Counted from the stretch's first letter, positions 1-8,133 are shown. The stretch: 10,515 bases of DNA from Candidatus Cloacimonas sp. 4484_275 (GCA_002085205.1 NATF01000004.1:1-10515); one strand, 5' to 3'. Notes: a model not told the origin generated them from the letters alone. A program made the numbers and translations.

Positions 1-24
1 ACATTTTAAATTATGTTACTTTCT

Positions 25-97
25 GTCATCCTGAGCGGAGTCGAAGGATGAACCGACTATTTACCTTATTGTATCCTTCGACTCCGCTCAGGATGAC
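25..97. repeat. Perfect 25-bp inverted repeat (dispersed palindromic element)
   Basis: Arms at 25-49 and 73-97 are exact reverse complements over 25 bp and are separated by a 23-nt spacer (50-72). The core reads CTGAGCGGAGTCGAAGGAT. A degenerate copy of the same arm occurs at 8208-8231 (21 of 24 positions match), so this is a dispersed repeat family rather than a one-off hairpin. It begins about 36 bp beyond the ptsI stop and could fold into a long hairpin in the transcript. Neither side has the T-run expected of a standard intrinsic terminator. No transposase is nearby. It resembles a REP- or MITE-like element, but mobility is inference. Confidence 0.85.
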
Positions 98-132
98 AAT
101 TTCACACTATAAATGACTTCTAAAATCCCCAA

Positions 133-1637
133 TTATGCAGAACTCATTTTCAATAATTTCATAACTTCTTCAGCCGTTTTTTTTCGCAAGGCTTTTTCCG
201 CAAGTTTTTTCAGTTCTTTTATTTCGGAATTTATTACAATTTCTTTAATTTTAAGAATTCTGGACGGCGTCATGCTGAGTTCGTCAACTTCCAATCCCAA
301 GAGCAGTTTCACCAAATTTTCGTCGGAAGCCATTTCGCCGCAAACAGCGACTTTTTTTCCTTTCGCGTGTGCGTTTTCCACCGTTTGCCTGATGAGTCTC
401 AAAACCGCGGGATGAGCGGTTTGATAATAATCGCTTATCGTTTCGTTGTCTCTATCCGCCGCCAAAGTATATTGAACCAAATCGTTGGTGCCGATACTAA
501 GAAAATCACATTCTTCCGCCAATTCGGAAGACATAATAACCGCCGAGGGAATTTCTATCATCGCTCCGATTTGGATATTTTCGTTAAATTCAAGATTTTC
601 TTTTTTCAATTCCGCGATACATTTCGAAATTATTTCTTTTGCTTTTATAATCTCACCTACGCAAGATATCATTGGAAACATAATTTTCAAGTTTCCGCTG
701 AGATTTGCCCGCAATATGGCTCGAATTTGAGTTCTGAAAATTTCTTTATGTAAAAAAGAAATCCTGATTCCGCGCAAACCTAAATTCGGATTTAATTCCC
801 GACCGACATTCAAAATCGAGGAAAGTTTGTCTCCGCCCACATCGATTGTCCTGATAATTGCCGGAAAAGGTAATTTTTCCGCCGAGCCAGAAAATCCGCT
901 TTTTTCTTCTCATATTCCGACAAGATGTTCTGCGAAGGATTAATGATAACATCGCCGGTGGCGCCGTTCAAAATTATTTTATCATTGTTTTTTACTTTTT
1001 GCAAAAGCGAATGAACTCCCGCAACCATCGGCAAATTCAAGGAACGAGCAATGATGGCGCTGTGTGAATTCCGGCTGCCGGTTTCCGTGCAAATTCCCGC
1101 GACTTTTCGTTCCAACGCTTTCATAACTTCGGAAGGAGAAATCGCAGTCATTATGATAATTTCGTCCTTTTTCACGCTTTTCAAAATATCGGAAGAGCTG
1201 TTTGTGATGTGTTTTAAAAATCGATTGGAAACATCCTCGTAATCGCTGATGCGTTCCGCAAGATATTCGTTTTTCATATTTTTGAAAATCTTTTTCAGTT
1301 GAGCAAAATGAGTAGTTATCGCTTGTTCCAAACTGAGCAATTCTTCTTTAATTAAAATCGTAATATTTTTATGAAATTCCGGATCTTCCAAAATCATTTT
1401 GTGAGAAAGCAAAATGTCTTTATTTTCCTTGGAAAACGAATATTTTTTGATGAGCGTATCTATTTCATTAACAAGGAATTGTACTCCATCTTCAAATCTT
1501 TTCAGCTCGTCTTTCACTTCGGAATCGGAAATTTTCTTTCTTTCAAAGGTAATTTTTCCTTCCGAAACCACTCTGGAATTTCCGATGGCAATTCCTTCGG
1601 AAACGGCAATTCCGCGAAGTTTTAACATTTTGCTCAT
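133..1637 (-). pseudogene. ptsI: PTS Enzyme I, internally deleted and frameshifted
   Basis: Enzyme I autophosphorylates from PEP and passes the phosphate to HPr in the cytoplasm. The start at 1637 (MSKMLK) is chosen because GGAGAGGAA precedes it at good spacing, 4 nt after the ptsH stop; the ATG at 1667 lies inside ptsH. The first part (1637 to about 882) encodes the HPr-binding and phosphohistidine domains, with the active His near residue 192 in NSHSAIIARS. The second part resumes in the -1 frame at about 880 with AEKLPFPAIIRTIDVGGDK and continues through IGTNDLVQYTLAADR and VCGEMASDE to the stop at 133. Compared with known Enzyme I, about 70 residues between EYEKKKADFLA and the IRTxDxGGDK strand are missing, including the PEP-contacting GLYRTEF segment. 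The first frame stops at 810. About 500 residues remain against the usual 570 or so. This is either a true pseudogene or an assembly deletion. Both remaining halves look well conserved. Confidence 0.85.
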
Positions 1638-1641
1638 TTTT

Positions 1642-1908
1642 TCATTCCTCTCCGAATTTGGAAGCAAAAAGTTCCACGATATCGTTCATCAAATATTCTT
1701 CGTCCACTCCGTCCGCAATCAATTCCAGTTCCGAACCGTACTCCGCCGCCAAAGTCATCACTCCCATAATGCTTTTTCCGTTAATTTCGGCTCCGTCCTT
1801 TTTGATAATGAATTTCGAGCGGTATTTCATGGCGGTTTTCACGATCATCGTCGCCGGTCTGGCGTGCATTCCGAGTTTATTCACAACTTTAACTTTTCTT
1901 CTAATCAT
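1642..1908 (-). CDS. ptsH: Phosphocarrier protein HPr
   Basis: This is an 88-residue protein of normal HPr length. The phosphoacceptor His15 lies in LGMHARPA, the Enzyme I target. Ser46 lies in INGKSIMGVMTLAA, the regulatory site phosphorylated by HprK; numbering matches the classical protein exactly. It starts 16 nt after the hprK stop with only a weak ribosome binding site, and it ends 4 nt before ptsI, so the three genes look co-transcribed. Having both phosphorylation sites beside hprK points to a regulatory or sugar-sensing role. No PTS permease gene is visible in this window. The recognition is secure. Confidence 0.97.
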   Translation of the reverse strand: MIRRKVKVVNKLGMHARPATMIVKTAMKYRSKFIIKKDGAEINGKSIMGVMTLAAEYGSELELIADGVDEEYLMNDIVELFASKFGEE

Positions 1909-1924
1909 TTAATCGGTCTTTCGT

Positions 1925-2890
1925 TTATTCTTTGTCGTCAACTATCATGCTTCGATGTTGCGCTTTTTTTTGCAAACTTTCATTCAATTTTTTGGTAAAC
2001 TCTTTGGCGGCATGGTATCCGTAAGTTTTCAATATATGATTCATTGCCACAACTTCGATGATGATGGACATGTTTTTACCGGGGGAAACCGGAAGATAAA
2101 TAACGGGAAGTTTCACTTCCAGAATTTCGTTGAAATTGCCTTCCAAACCGATTCTGTCGTAATCCATATTATCTTGCCACGGCATTAATTCCACCTGAAC
2201 ATCCACTCTTTTTTGAATCCTGACGGCTTGGATTCCGAACATTTTCTCAATATCGATTATTCCGATGCCGCGAATTTCCATATAATTTCCGAAATCGTTA
2301 GCCGAACTTCCGATTAGGACATCATCATTGAAAACGATTTTCACAACATCGTCGGTAATCAAACGGTGTCCGCGTTCCACCAATTCCAAAGCACATTCGC
2401 TTTTCCCGATTCCGCTCTTTCCCGTGAGAAGAATGCCGACTCCGAAAACATCGACCAAAGTTCCGTGAATGGTTTTCGTGGGAGCGAAATAAGCACCCAA
2501 ATACTTTCGCAAACTATGAAACAATTTGTCGGTTATCATGTGCGAGCTTAAAATGGCGATATTCATTTCATCGGCAAGATACTCCATTTGTTGCGGAACG
2601 GAAAGCCCTTTTGAGATAATGATGCAAGGAATGTCATAATGAAATATTTCGCTGGTTCGGTCGTATAATTCGTCCGGTTTCATGGAATTCAAAAAATTTA
2701 TTTCGGTTTCACCTAAAATCTGAATTCTACGATAAGAAAATCTATCCAAATAACCGGCAAAAGCTAATCCGGGTTTGTTCAAATACGGACTCGTGATTTT
2801 GTTTTCAAGCGTTTTGGGATTTGTTATCAAAGACAAAGAAAAATCTTTTTTCTTGGAATGATAAAAATCTTTTACAGAGAGTTCTTTCAT
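1925..2890 (-). CDS. hprK: HPr kinase/phosphorylase
   Basis: This bifunctional cytoplasmic enzyme phosphorylates HPr on Ser46 using ATP or pyrophosphate and also removes that phosphate. The 321 residues match the family length. The N-terminal domain covers about 1-130. The C-terminal P-loop kinase domain has His142 in HGTLVDVFG, the P-loop GKSGIGKSE at 157-165, the Asp pair in TDDVV at 180-181, and the family signature EIRGIGIIDI near 205-214. All expected catalytic positions are present. The ATG at 2890 lies only about 12 nt after the T-tract of a hairpin terminator, so expression may depend on readthrough or on a start within hpf. It is followed at once by its substrate gene ptsH, an arrangement also seen in alphaproteobacteria and other phyla. 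Confidence 0.97.
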   Translation of the reverse strand: MKELSVKDFYHSKKKDFSLSLITNPKTLENKITSPYLNKPGLAFAGYLDRFSYRRIQILGETEINFLNSMKPDELYDRTSEIFHYDIPCIIISKGLSVPQQMEYLADEMNIAILSSHMITDKLFHSLRKYLGAYFAPTKTIHGTLVDVFGVGILLTGKSGIGKSECALELVERGHRLITDDVVKIVFNDDVLIGSSANDFGNYMEIRGIGIIDIEKMFGIQAVRIQKRVDVQVELMPWQDNMDYDRIGLEGNFNEILEVKLPVIYLPVSPGKNMSIIIEVVAMNHILKTYGYHAAKEFTKKLNESLQKKAQHRSMIVDDKE

Positions 2891-2903
2891 AATATTGTCC
2901 CGA

Positions 2904-2934
2904 AAAACCTGCCGGAATTATTCCGGCAGGTTTT
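2904..2934 (-). terminator. Intrinsic terminator between hpf and hprK
   Basis: Perfect 14-bp arms at 2904-2917 and 2921-2934 surround a 3-nt loop. The arms contain the GC-rich stem CCTGCCGGAA. On the minus strand the stem ends in a run of five T. It begins 11 nt after the hpf stop. The other orientation also has a T-run, so it could work both ways. It lies entirely in the 55-nt gap between hpf and hprK and leaves no room for a separate hprK promoter downstream, so it may act as an attenuator. Confidence 0.85.
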
Positions 2935-2945
2935 ATTGTATTTTT

Positions 2946-3473
2946 TTAAGGTTCCAGCAATTTAAAATGATCTTCGTCTTTTTTTACCAGAACATTTATT
3001 CTATCCGTTTCCCCGTTTTTAAAGATGAGATAGGGATCGGTGGATTCTTCAAATTTGTCGATTGCTTCCTGAACCGTCATCACTTCGGCGGTAATTCTTT
3101 TTGTCTTGATTCTTTTTCTCGGTTTTTCTCTTTCTATAAGATTGGCGTAAACAAACGAGGTATTATCCTTCAAACCCTTTTTCTTACTATAATCGGTCCA
3201 CTTGCCTTTCAATTTCTTGATTTGATTTTCCATTTTTTCGACCGCTTCATCGATTGCCAAATACATATCTTGTTCGCTGGCTTCGCTTTTGAAATTATTT
3301 TTGGGAACATGGAGAATCATTTCCACGGAATTTCTTCCGCCTTCCAAAGTTAAAATGAAATGAACATTGATAATTTGTTCAAAATACTTTTGAAGCTTGG
3401 TGCAAGATTCTTCGATGTAATCCCGGATTGCGTTTGTTAAATCGAAATGTCTGGCGGTAATTGTAATTTGCAT
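2946..3473 (-). CDS. hpf: Long-form ribosome hibernation promoting factor
   Basis: The protein has 175 residues and two domains. The N-terminal S30AE/YfiA domain (about 1-100) begins MQITITARHFDLTNAIRDYIEE and binds the 30S subunit near the decoding centre. After a charged linker, the C-terminal domain (about 130-175) reads MTVQEAIDKFE, then FKNGETDRINVLVKKDEDHFKLLEP, the hallmark of long HPF that pairs two ribosomes into 100S particles. The short enterobacterial HPF lacks this second domain. The start is supported by the Shine-Dalgarno AAGGAGA overlapping the end of lipA, with only 2 nt between the lipA stop and this ATG. Its place downstream of rpoN matches proteobacterial gene order, apart from the two intervening genes. 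A terminator follows. Confidence 0.96.
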   Translation of the reverse strand: MQITITARHFDLTNAIRDYIEESCTKLQKYFEQIINVHFILTLEGGRNSVEMILHVPKNNFKSEASEQDMYLAIDEAVEKMENQIKKLKGKWTDYSKKKGLKDNTSFVYANLIEREKPRKRIKTKRITAEVMTVQEAIDKFEESTDPYLIFKNGETDRINVLVKKDEDHFKLLEP

Positions 3474-3475
3474 AA

Positions 3476-4357
3476 TTATCTCCTTTCTTTAAATAATTTT
3501 CTTGCTCTCTCCGCATGGTAAGAACTTCTCACGAGCGGAGCGGATTCCACAATTTTGAAACCCATCTTTTCTCCGACCAATCCGTAGTATTTGAAAATTT
3601 CCGGATGAACATATTCGACCACCGGATGATGTTTCAAAGACGGCTGCATATATTGACCGATTGTAAGAATATCCACTCCCACCTTGATTAAATCTTCCAT
3701 TAGGGAGAGAACTTCATCTTTTTTTTCTCCCAAACCGAGCATCAATCCGCTTTTGGTAATCAAATTTTTGTTTAACTTCCGTGATGTTTCCAGAATTTTG
3801 AGAGAACGTTGATAGTTTGCCAAAGGACGAACTTCAGGATATAATCTCGGAACGGTTTCGACATTATGGTTCAAAATATCCGGCGCGGCTTTGATTATTT
3901 TCTCAAGCTGCTCCGAATCCCCTTTTAAATCCGAAATTAAAACTTCTGTGGAAACATCCGAATCACAAATTTCCCTGATTTTATTTAAAGTCTTCACAAA
4001 CTGGGAAGCGCCGCCGTCCGGCAAATCATCTCTGGTTACGGTCGTAATGACAATATGTTTCAAGTTCAGCTTTTTAGCAAGCTTGGCAATTGATTCCGGT
4101 TCTTGCGGGTCGGGTGGTAACAGCTTGTTACGACCTTTTTCGACTGCACAAAAGGTGCAATTTCGAGTGCAAACTTCTCCCAAAATCATAAATGTTGCGG
4201 TCCCGCGTTCAAAACATTCTCCCTGATTCGGACATTTCGCGCTTTCGCAAACCGTGTGAAGATTGTATTCCCGTAAATATTTGATTATAGATTGAGCTTT
4301 AGTAGCACCGAGTTTTTTTGATTTTAACCATTCCGGTTTTCTTAAATAATTATTCAT
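3476..4357 (-). CDS. lipA: Lipoyl synthase (radical SAM)
   Basis: LipA inserts two sulfurs into protein-bound octanoyl groups to make the lipoyl cofactor of 2-oxoacid dehydrogenases and the glycine cleavage H protein. All seven cluster ligands are visible: Cys37, Cys42 and Cys48 in CESAKCPNQGEC bind the auxiliary 4Fe-4S cluster with the Ser of the C-terminal RSSY motif (277-280). Cys63, Cys67 and Cys70 in CTRNCTFC hold the radical SAM cluster. The 293 residues are normal length. It starts 15 nt after lpdA, whose product uses the same cofactor, and its end overlaps the ribosome binding site of hpf. No lipB or lplA is present, so the source of the octanoyl group is not shown here. Confidence 0.97.
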   Translation of the reverse strand: MNNYLRKPEWLKSKKLGATKAQSIIKYLREYNLHTVCESAKCPNQGECFERGTATFMILGEVCTRNCTFCAVEKGRNKLLPPDPQEPESIAKLAKKLNLKHIVITTVTRDDLPDGGASQFVKTLNKIREICDSDVSTEVLISDLKGDSEQLEKIIKAAPDILNHNVETVPRLYPEVRPLANYQRSLKILETSRKLNKNLITKSGLMLGLGEKKDEVLSLMEDLIKVGVDILTIGQYMQPSLKHHPVVEYVHPEIFKYYGLVGEKMGFKIVESAPLVRSSYHAERARKLFKERR

Positions 4358-4372
4358 ACAATTTTCTTAATC

Positions 4373-5767
4373 TTAGATTTTATGAATTGCCAGTTTTTCC
4401 AAATCCTCAATTGCTTCCATCGTGCTTTCCGAAAGAGTCGGATGAGCAAAGACGATGTTTTTCACATTTTCAATCGTGGATTCGGTTCCGATTAAAATTG
4501 CTCCTTGAGCTATAAGTTCCGTTGCCTGCGGACCGATGATGTGCATTCCGATAATCTTTTGAGATTTCTTTTCCGCAATAACTTTTACGAATCCGAATGT
4601 TTCTCCCAAACCGAGAGCTTTTCCGTTGGCGGAAAACGGAAATTTTCCGACAATAATTTCATCAAACAGCTCTTTTGCCTCAACTTCCGTGAGTCCCACC
4701 GAACCGATTTCGGGATTCGTGAAAGTGCAGCGAGGAATATTTTCATATTTAATTTGCGAAATTTGATGATGTTTATTGTTCAGACGATTATCCAGCTCAT
4801 CGGCAACCGACAAACCCTGTTTGCTGGCTGTGTGAGCAAGCATCATTTTTCCGGTGATATCTCCAATGGCAAAGACATTTTTTATCGAAGTTTCAAACTT
4901 GTCGTTCACCTTCACAAAACCCTTATCAGTCCAATCCAATTCTTCAAATTGAAAAGAATGATGGGGAATTCTGCCGACGCTTAACAAAATTTTATCGGCA
5001 TCCAATTCTTTGCCGTTATTGAGTCGAATTTTTATCCCGTCGGAAGTAATTTCATAATTTTCCACATAACTTTTTAAATGTAATTTAATGCCGGCTTTTT
5101 TCAGCGCCATTGCCAGCCTTTTGGAAATCTCTTCGTCTTCGTTAAAAATCAATTTCGGCAGAAACTCCACAATCTGAACTTCCGTTCCCAATTGATTAAA
5201 AATCGAGGCAAATTCGCAACCTATCACGCCGCCGCCGACAACGACAAGTCTTTTGGGAATTTCGGTAATTTGCAAAATGTCTCGGGACGAAAGAATATTT
5301 TTACCGTCGAATTTCAAATCCGGAAGTTCTTTCGGTAACGAGCCGGTAGCTAAAATCACATAATTCGCATAATAGGTGTCGGTTAAAGTTTTAATTTCGA
5401 ATACATCGCCGTTTTTAACAATGGATTTCACTTCTTCGTTTATCAATGGAATTTTTCTCTTTTTAAAAATAAATTCAACACCTGAAACAAGTTTATTTAC
5501 GACTTCGTTTTTTCTTTCGAAGATTTTCCGATAATCTATTTTTAAATCGTCGATGGTAATTCCGAATTTGCCGGCATCTTTGAATTCCGAAATCAGATCG
5601 GCATTTTTCACGAGCGCTTTTGTGGGAATGCAACCGTGATTTAGGCAAACTCCGCCGAGTCTTTCTTTTTCAAAAACGACCACATCAATTTCGTACTGTT
5701 TCAATCGGATAGCGGCAACATAACCGCCGGGACCACCACCGATAACAGCCACGGAATATTTATTCAT
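4373..5767 (-). CDS. lpdA: Dihydrolipoyl dehydrogenase (E3)
   Basis: This FAD enzyme reoxidises dihydrolipoyl groups in 2-oxoacid dehydrogenase complexes or the glycine cleavage system, passing electrons to NAD+. The FAD fold begins with GGGPGG near residue 10. The redox disulfide is Cys41 and Cys46 in GGVCLNHGCIPTK. The NAD-binding motif VVGGGVIGCEFA lies near 175, and FAIGDITG is the second FAD motif. The catalytic His442 and Glu447 lie in AHPTLSES. The length, 464 residues, is typical. GGAGT at 5774-5778 is a good ribosome binding site. There is no N-terminal lipoyl domain. It sits 20 nt after rpoN and directly before lipA, as a two-gene lipoate unit placed inside the rpoN-hpf cluster. Which complex it serves cannot be told from this window. 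Confidence 0.96.
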   Translation of the reverse strand: MNKYSVAVIGGGPGGYVAAIRLKQYEIDVVVFEKERLGGVCLNHGCIPTKALVKNADLISEFKDAGKFGITIDDLKIDYRKIFERKNEVVNKLVSGVEFIFKKRKIPLINEEVKSIVKNGDVFEIKTLTDTYYANYVILATGSLPKELPDLKFDGKNILSSRDILQITEIPKRLVVVGGGVIGCEFASIFNQLGTEVQIVEFLPKLIFNEDEEISKRLAMALKKAGIKLHLKSYVENYEITSDGIKIRLNNGKELDADKILLSVGRIPHHSFQFEELDWTDKGFVKVNDKFETSIKNVFAIGDITGKMMLAHTASKQGLSVADELDNRLNNKHHQISQIKYENIPRCTFTNPEIGSVGLTEVEAKELFDEIIVGKFPFSANGKALGLGETFGFVKVIAEKKSQKIIGMHIIGPQATELIAQGAILIGTESTIENVKNIVFAHPTLSESTMEAIEDLEKLAIHKI

Positions 5768-5787
5768 TATTTTACTCCATAATTAAA

Positions 5788-7233
5788 TTATTCTTTTTTT
5801 CGCAAATGGCTATTTAAAATTCCCATCGCTTTCCGATATTTTGCCACAACTCTTCGGGAAACATTTATTCCCTGCTCTTTCAATTTATCGGCAATATCCT
5901 GATCGCTGAGAGGATTTTTTTTATCTTCCGATTCTATCATTCTTCGCATTATTTTCTCCACATTTTGGCGGGAAATCGAATTATAATTATCGTCTTTCCC
6001 AGCCGTGCTCGTGAAAAAATCTTTCAAACACATAACTCCAAACGGAGTATCGGCGTATTTGTTACGAACAACTCGCGAAATTGTGGATTCGTTCACATGA
6101 AGTTCTTCCGCAATCACGGAATAAGTGAGCGGTTTGAGCACTCCGCTGTTTTCATAAAAAAATTCCACCTGATTTCTAATGATGGCTTTGGTTACTCGTT
6201 CCAAAGTCCTCCCGCGCAAATAAATGGATTTTATCAAAAACTTGGCGGAATTTACTTTATCGCGCACATAAGAAATCGCTTCTTTATCCGTTTTTACTTT
6301 CTGAAGAATTTTTTTATATTTGCGACTCAAACGAATTCTGGGAATATAATAATCGTTACTAATAACTTCATAATCATTCCCCACTTTTTTGATTATAACA
6401 TCCGGCGCGATATAATTTGTTTGACTTTTTTGCAGTCTTAGACCGGGTTTCGGATCAAGTTTGGCGATTTGGTTTTTCCACGAAAGCATCGTATTAAGCG
6501 TAACTTCATATTTAGCCGCCAGCTTTTTATATCGTTTGTGAATAAGATCCTCAAAATCGTTTTGAATAATTTTTTTGATATTGGGATTGAATTTTTCTTC
6601 GTCAATCTGTGCAAGCAGACATTCTTTGATGTTTCTGGCGGTTATTCCTTTTGGTTCCAAATGCATAACCATTTGATGAATTTCTTCCGCTCTTTCCGGA
6701 GTTAAGTGATATTGCTCGGCGGTTTTATCAAAATCAAAATCCTCGGAAAGAAAACCGTAGTCATTTATTCCATCAACCAAATCTTTGGCAAACTCCTCTT
6801 CGTTTTGCGATAATCCCAGCTTTTCCACGGCAAAATAAAACTCTTTCATGTTGTCTTCTTCGGCTTTGATAATTTGTTCGTAATTAGGAAGTTCTTCCGG
6901 CCTGATTTTGTGAGAAAATTCTTCGTACTGTTCGTTCCAAGAATCAAGAATTTCGCTGAGTTCTTCGGTTTCTTTCAAAGTGCGCTGCAATTCTTCGTCA
7001 TCTTCGTTTTCGGTAACTTGTTCCACAGCGTCGTTTTCGATTTCCTCGTTTTGCTCTTCGTCTTCTTTCACTTCCGCCAGTTCCAACATCGGATTTGTTT
7101 CCAATTCCTGTTTCAATTGAGTTTCCAATTCCAACAAAGGCAATGCCAACATTTCCAAAGATTGCAGCATTTTCGGTTTCAAAAGAAGATTCTGCGTTTG
7201 TTTATAAAGAAGAGTTTGTTTCAATTTATTCAT
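5788..7233 (-). CDS. rpoN: RNA polymerase sigma-54 factor
   Basis: Sigma-54 directs RNA polymerase to -24/-12 promoters and needs an ATP-dependent activator. The 481-residue protein has the expected parts in order. Region I (1-50) is rich in Gln and Leu and contains KPKMLQSLEMLALPLLELE. A strongly acidic Region II follows at about 53-115. The core-binding region is next, then a helix-turn-helix with IAEELHVNESTISRVVRNKY. The C-terminal RpoN box is SRRVVAKYRK at 459-468 (consensus ARRTVAKYR). The ATG overlaps the lptB stop as ATGA, and GGAGAGGAAAG lies just upstream, so the two genes are probably translationally coupled. Linkage to lptB and hpf is the classic context. I found no convincing sigma-54 promoter in the intergenic parts of the window. 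Confidence 0.97.
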   Translation of the reverse strand: MNKLKQTLLYKQTQNLLLKPKMLQSLEMLALPLLELETQLKQELETNPMLELAEVKEDEEQNEEIENDAVEQVTENEDDEELQRTLKETEELSEILDSWNEQYEEFSHKIRPEELPNYEQIIKAEEDNMKEFYFAVEKLGLSQNEEEFAKDLVDGINDYGFLSEDFDFDKTAEQYHLTPERAEEIHQMVMHLEPKGITARNIKECLLAQIDEEKFNPNIKKIIQNDFEDLIHKRYKKLAAKYEVTLNTMLSWKNQIAKLDPKPGLRLQKSQTNYIAPDVIIKKVGNDYEVISNDYYIPRIRLSRKYKKILQKVKTDKEAISYVRDKVNSAKFLIKSIYLRGRTLERVTKAIIRNQVEFFYENSGVLKPLTYSVIAEELHVNESTISRVVRNKYADTPFGVMCLKDFFTSTAGKDDNYNSISRQNVEKIMRRMIESEDKKNPLSDQDIADKLKEQGINVSRRVVAKYRKAMGILNSHLRKKE

Positions 7234-7970
7234 CTTTCCTCTCCAAAAGGATTAATAAATCGTTCTCCCAGATAAACTTCACGGGCTTTTTCATCGTTCA
7301 CGAGCTCTCGTGAAGTTCCGGAAAATAAAATTTCACCGTTGAAAATTATGTATGCTCTTTCCGTTATCTTCAATGTTTCCAGAACATTGTGATCGGTAAT
7401 CAGAATACCGATCTTTTTTTCTTTTAATTTTTGAATTATGTCCTGAATGTCGGCGACAGCCAAAGGATCAACTCCGGCAAAAGGTTCATCCATCAGCATA
7501 AAAGACGGATTCGTTACCAACGAACGAGTAATTTCCAACTTTCTACGCTCTCCGCCGGACAGAGTGTATGCTTTTTGTTTGGCAAGCGGAGTTAAATTTA
7601 GTTCCGCCAAAAATCCTTCCAATTTCTTTTTTCGTTCCTTTTTGGAATATTTCATTGTCTCCAAAATCGCTAAAATATTCTCTTCCACGGTTAATTTGTG
7701 AAAAATAGAAGGTTCTTGAGCCAAATAGCCGATTCCCATCTGAGCTCTTTTGTACATCGGCAAACGGGAAATATCGCGTTCGTTGAAAAAAACATTTCCC
7801 GAATTTGCCTTGATGATTCCCAGAATCATATAAAAAGTAGTTGATTTTCCGGCTCCGTTCGGACCGAGAATTCCGACAACTTCTCCCTGCTGAACAGAAA
7901 TACTCACCTTGTTGACAACTATCTTTTTTCCGTAAATCTTCACCAAATTTTTCGTTTCGATTCTATTCAT
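7230..7970 (-). CDS. lptB: LPS export ABC transporter ATP-binding protein LptB
   Basis: LptB is the cytoplasmic ATPase of the LptB2FGC complex that extracts lipopolysaccharide from the inner membrane. The 246 residues are the normal length for the family. Visible motifs are Walker A GPNGAGKST (36-44), the Q-loop Gln85 in YLAQEPSIF, the signature LSGGE (137-141), Walker B MLMDEPFAGVDP with the Asp-Glu pair at 161-162, and the switch His194 in ITDHNV. LAQEPSIFHKL, FAGVDP and YLGERF are typical of LptB rather than of generic ABC ATPases. It is separated from the LptA-like gene by about 330 bp, unlike the tight spacing elsewhere, and a candidate promoter lies just upstream. lptF and lptG are not in the window. 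Confidence 0.96.
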   Translation of the reverse strand: MNRIETKNLVKIYGKKIVVNKVSISVQQGEVVGILGPNGAGKSTTFYMILGIIKANSGNVFFNERDISRLPMYKRAQMGIGYLAQEPSIFHKLTVEENILAILETMKYSKKERKKKLEGFLAELNLTPLAKQKAYTLSGGERRKLEITRSLVTNPSFMLMDEPFAGVDPLAVADIQDIIQKLKEKKIGILITDHNVLETLKITERAYIIFNGEILFSGTSRELVNDEKAREVYLGERFINPFGEER

Positions 7971-7982
7971 AATCCATGTAAA

Positions 7983-8010
7983 TATTTAAAAAAATAATTT
8001 TATTTGTCAA
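7983..8010 (-). promoter_or_regulatory. Candidate sigma-70-type promoter for lptB-rpoN
   Basis: On the minus strand there is a perfect -35 box TTGACA at 8005-8010, a 16-nt spacer, and TAAATA at 7983-7988 as a -10-like box. Transcription would begin near 7976, only a few bases before the lptB ATG at 7970, so the mRNA would be nearly leaderless. The region is very AT-rich, so chance matches are easy. A promoter here would make sense because the repeat separates lptB from the upstream genes. Confidence 0.35.
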
Positions 8011-8133
8011 TCGATTTGTTGCTTTATTTTTTCAGAGATTTATCGGTTGGAATAAAATATGCTTTTAACTGCCGATATTTGTTAGAGTTGTGATTCTTGA
8101 AAAAGAGGAATGGATTCTTCTTTCAATAATTTC

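Noticed and set aside
25..97. CRISPR repeat or standard terminator
   Set aside because: There is only one inverted pair with no regularly spaced direct repeats, and no T-run follows the stem on either strand.
113..415. Plus-strand open frames opposite ptsI and similar frames opposite most other genes
   Set aside because: They lie antisense to well-recognised genes and have compositions expected of the reverse strand (many Phe, Ser and Ile residues).
895..910. Programmed -1 frameshift at the A-run (six A on the minus strand) in ptsI
   Set aside because: A -1 slip would join the frames, but the fused protein would still lack about 70 essential residues including GLYRTEF, and the codons in frame do not form a standard X XXY YYZ site.
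5788..7233. Sigma-54 autoregulatory -24/-12 site near rpoN
   Set aside because: I found no convincing GG-N10-GC element in the intergenic sequences around rpoN or lptB.
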